Assembly (NCBI RefSeq): GCF_007997005.1 | Contig: NZ_VOSL01000015.1 | Location: 1-64,000 of the forward strand | Reading direction: 5' to 3' | Length of the DNA stretch: 64,000 nt | Source of the DNA: Lujinxingia vulgaris | Lineage (GTDB): Bacteria > Myxococcota_A > Bradymonadia > Bradymonadales > Bradymonadaceae | Shown: positions 61,744 to 64,000 of the stretch, piece by piece | Numbering within the stretch: the first letter of the stretch is position 1 | How the letters are laid out: each line of letters opens with the position of its first letter | Position numbers and translations under genes: made by a program | Notes under the pieces: generated by a model | The model's database searches: none | Seen by the model: the letters and a program-made list of their open reading frames with translations, nothing else | What the model was told of the DNA's origin: nothing

Positions 61744-63210
61744 TCAGTGGGTGGCGTGCAGGTTTGCCGCCGGCTCGGGCGCCTCGACTTTCCAGCGCTC
61801 GACGCCGTGGCGGTCACCGACGTCGAACCGCTCTACCATTTCTCGCAGGGATTCCGAAAGGGTCGCAAGCTCCGAGGCGGTCACGGTGACCTGTCGGATG
61901 CCGGCCACCGAGTTGGTGACCAGGCGAGAGAGGTCTTCCATGGCGCGGTTGACCTCGCCAGTATTTTCGCGCTGGTCCTGAGTAACCACCTTGATTTTTG
62001 TGGCAACCTCGGTGGTCTCCTCCGAGCGATCGAGGCCCTCCTGGCAGGCTACCGCGGTGGTGCGGGCGCTGTCCTGGATGTCGCCAACCAGGCCCTTGAT
62101 GGCGCCGACCGACTCCATGGTGTTCTCGGCCAGGCGACGCATCTCATTGGCGACCAGCGCAAAGCCCTTGCCGGCCTCGCCAGCGCGGGCGCCTTCCAGG
62201 CTGGCGTTGAGCGCCAGCAGGTCGGAGCGGTCGGCGATGCTCTTGATGAGCTTGAGAATCTCCGAGATGCGCTCGCTGTGCTGGTTGAGCTCCTGGATAT
62301 GGGCGCCGATCTGACGGTTCTTCTGGCAGGTGTCTTCGGCGGCGCGGGAGACCTGACGCGCGCTGTCGGCGATGGCGTCCGAGGAGTTGAAGAGGCCCTC
62401 GACGGTGAGCTGGGTCTGACGGATCTTGGCGGCCTGGTGCTGCGCAGATTGCTCGTGCTGGTGGAGCACCTGGAGCATCTCTTCGGTGGAGGTGGCCACG
62501 TGCAGGGCGCTGCGCATGATCTCTTCGACGACCTCGCGCAGGCCGGTGACCATCTCGTTGAAGACGTTGGTCAGGTCGCCGTCGCCTTCGACCTGGCTTG
62601 TGAGGTCGCCGCCGGCGATCTGGCGGGCGCGCCCGGCCAGATTACGCAGGTTATGCACCATCATCCCAAACGAATCCCCCAACTCGCCGGGCAGCTCCTC
62701 GTCGAGGGCAGGGTTAAAGAGCTGGTCGTTGGCGATGATGTAGGCTTTGACGGTGAGGCGGCGCAGCTGGTTGGTGAGCTGGGCGAAGCTGCGGTTGAGA
62801 TCGCCCTGGCTGGAGCTGGCGGGCAGATCGACCGCCGAGAGCTGGCCGGTCTCAAGGACCTTACTCTGCAGCTGGCGCACGCCGATGTAGCCGTTGGCCA
62901 GCTCGGTGGCCTCTTCGCTGAGCATGCGCAGCTGGGTGAGGAGCTGGTTGACGGCGGTGGCCATCCGGCCGACCTCCCCGTCGAGGTTGAGCGTGAGGCG
63001 AGGCTGGGTGAGATCGCCCTGGGCCAGTCGCTCGACGGCGTCGATGACCTCCCCGTAGGGGCTGAGCACCGAGCGGGTGTAGGCGATGGCGGCAAGCCCT
63101 CCCAGCGCAACAAGCACCGCGGCGACAAAGGCCCCCTGTGCCACTGCGGCTCCCGCGCCGATGACGGCGACCCCGCCGATGACTCCAGCGATCTTTTTCC
63201 AACTGCTCAT
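61744..63210 (-). CDS. Methyl-accepting chemotaxis-like receptor
   Basis: Two N-terminal hydrophobic helices (IAGVIGGVAVIGAGAAVAQG and AVLVALGGLAAIAY) have almost no periplasmic loop, so there is no classical ligand domain. Two HAMP-like units follow (VIDAVERLAQGDLTQPRL and ARQIAGGDLTSQVEGDGDLT). The signalling hairpin is complete: IADRSDLLALNASLEGARAG and GFALVANEMRRLAE. It probably senses a cytoplasmic or membrane signal. The downstream single-domain CheY would be its output. Start at 63210. Confidence 0.9.
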   Translation of the reverse strand: MSSWKKIAGVIGGVAVIGAGAAVAQGAFVAAVLVALGGLAAIAYTRSVLSPYGEVIDAVERLAQGDLTQPRLTLNLDGEVGRMATAVNQLLTQLRMLSEEATELANGYIGVRQLQSKVLETGQLSAVDLPASSSQGDLNRSFAQLTNQLRRLTVKAYIIANDQLFNPALDEELPGELGDSFGMMVHNLRNLAGRARQIAGGDLTSQVEGDGDLTNVFNEMVTGLREVVEEIMRSALHVATSTEEMLQVLHQHEQSAQHQAAKIRQTQLTVEGLFNSSDAIADSARQVSRAAEDTCQKNRQIGAHIQELNQHSERISEILKLIKSIADRSDLLALNASLEGARAGEAGKGFALVANEMRRLAENTMESVGAIKGLVGDIQDSARTTAVACQEGLDRSEETTEVATKIKVVTQDQRENTGEVNRAMEDLSRLVTNSVAGIRQVTVTASELATLSESLREMVERFDVGDRHGVERWKVEAPEPAANLHATH

Positions 63211-63241
63211 CTGGTGGTCCCTACTCGCAATGCTGCGATAC

Positions 63242-63280
63242 AAAAACGCCCGACCCTCACGCAATCTCGGTGGGCCGGGC
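63242..63280 (-). terminator. Terminator of the hydrolase gene
   Basis: The stem GCCCGGCCC/GGGTCGGGC (one G-T pair) on the minus strand is followed by GTTTTTG. It lies between the hydrolase gene and the receptor gene. Confidence 0.8.
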
Positions 63281-63339
63281 AGTGCGGCCCGGAGCTCAGC
63301 GTTGAGCTCCAGGCCGGCATTATGCAGCAGGTCAAGCTT

Positions 63340-64000
63340 TCAGTCGAGGCCGCTGATAAAGGCATCGAGGTAGGCCGCGCTGGAGGCCGGATCTTCGACC
63401 TGGAGGTAGTGGCCGCTGCCCGGGAAGTATTGCACCTGGCTGTTGGCGATCAGATCGCCGACCACACTCTGCAAAAACGCCGGGTTCATGAAGGGATCGT
63501 CGGAGACCAGGATGAGCGTCTCGGTGTCGATCTTATGGAGCTTGTCGGCGAAGTCGGCGCCGGTCCAGGAGTCGAGCGACTGGCGGATGGCCTTGGGAAG
63601 CACGCCGGAGGCGTCGGCGGCCATCGCCGCAAAATCGTCGGGCTGAATGTCCACGCTGGAGATCTGGATGATCAGCTCCTGGAGCGAGGTGTCGTAGGCG
63701 GCCGCCGCAAAGAGATCGTAGCTCTCCGGAGGGAGCGGGAAGCCGGAGGCGGGCACCGGGCTCATCAGGATCAGGCCCTTGAGCTTGCGGTCGTATTTGG
63801 TGGCGTAGAGCTGGGCAAGCGCCCCGCCCATGGAGTGGCCGGCCAACACGAAGTCGGACGCGCCCGAGTCCTTGACGACCGCCTCAATGTCTTTGATGTA
63901 GTTCTGGAGCGGGTAGCCCGCAGGCGGCTTCTCCGAGAGGCCGCTGCCGCGCAGATCGGGCACGATCAGCCGGTAGTCCGGCCCGGCCAGCTCGTCGATG
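63340..64000 (-). CDS. Alpha/beta hydrolase (5' end outside the window)
   Basis: The nucleophile elbow is GHSMGGALAQ. The oxyanion segment PDLRGSGLSEKP is typical of haloperoxidase/epoxide-hydrolase-like enzymes. The likely Asp is in SDDPFM and the His is in GSGHYLQVE. The reading frame continues past position 64000 (preceding residues read AGPDYRLIVPDLRG), so the start codon is not visible. The natural substrate is unknown. Confidence 0.88.
   Translation of the reverse strand, partial: IDELAGPDYRLIVPDLRGSGLSEKPPAGYPLQNYIKDIEAVVKDSGASDFVLAGHSMGGALAQLYATKYDRKLKGLILMSPVPASGFPLPPESYDLFAAAAYDTSLQELIIQISSVDIQPDDFAAMAADASGVLPKAIRQSLDSWTGADFADKLHKIDTETLILVSDDPFMNPAFLQSVVGDLIANSQVQYFPGSGHYLQVEDPASSAAYLDAFISGLD

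Overview
The window is a stretch of a very GC-rich bacterial chromosome. The gene set looks deltaproteobacterial: Cys-rich lipoproteins with Asp/Ala-rich linkers, MopE-type CDGxDNDCDG motifs, many helical and TPR proteins, and a stand-alone fatty acyl-AMP ligase. I would place it near Bradymonadales or myxobacteria-like bacteria. This is an inference from gene style, because no database search was possible.

Layout. 1-540: a leftward tRNA operon (Lys, Glu, Glu) with promoter and terminator. 0.6-8 kb: a small membrane protein overlapping queD, then a sulfur amino-acid cluster (homocysteine methyltransferase/MTHFR fusion, cysK, cysE), then an outer-membrane pair (LolA-like protein and a beta-barrel). 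8-20 kb: coiled-coil, CpXC-like/HEAT, phosphoesterase and PQQ-propeller proteins, three small genes loosely reminiscent of type III secretion parts, and a GAF protein. 20-32 kb: a fatty acyl-AMP ligase, bamD, rplM-rpsI, and a run of secreted lipoproteins ending in a VWA/MopE protein. 32-38 kb: ffh, a TPR lipoprotein, smpB and the tmRNA gene ssrA, whose encoded tag reads ANDDAQFAMAA. 38-49 kb: a LysR/flavodoxin-like oxidoreductase divergon, a GrpE-like protein, an acyltransferase, a large lipoprotein/HEAT pair and outer-membrane proteins.

49.8-57 kb is an accessory, repeat-loaded region. It holds three imperfect hexanucleotide arrays (22, 36 and 50 units). It also holds four copies of a roughly 50-60 nt element predicted to fold into a three-way junction; stem changes between copies are mostly compensatory or wobble-preserving. 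G-rich/C-rich flanking modules, an AT-rich foreign-looking gene and a truncated TPR gene lie among GST, ZIP-transporter and cupin genes. This repeat system is the most unusual signal in the window.

57-64 kb: a carotenoid-isomerase-like FAD enzyme, a cytidylyltransferase/hexapeptide acyltransferase pair, a lipoprotein, a CheY-like regulator downstream of a methyl-accepting chemotaxis-like protein, and an alpha/beta hydrolase cut by the window edge.

Housekeeping transcripts (tRNA operon, rplM-rpsI, ffh, ssrA) each carry a perfect TTGACA -35 box, spaced 16-17 bp from a looser -10 hexamer. Most intergenic gaps end in clear rho-independent terminators, which supports the operon boundaries given here.
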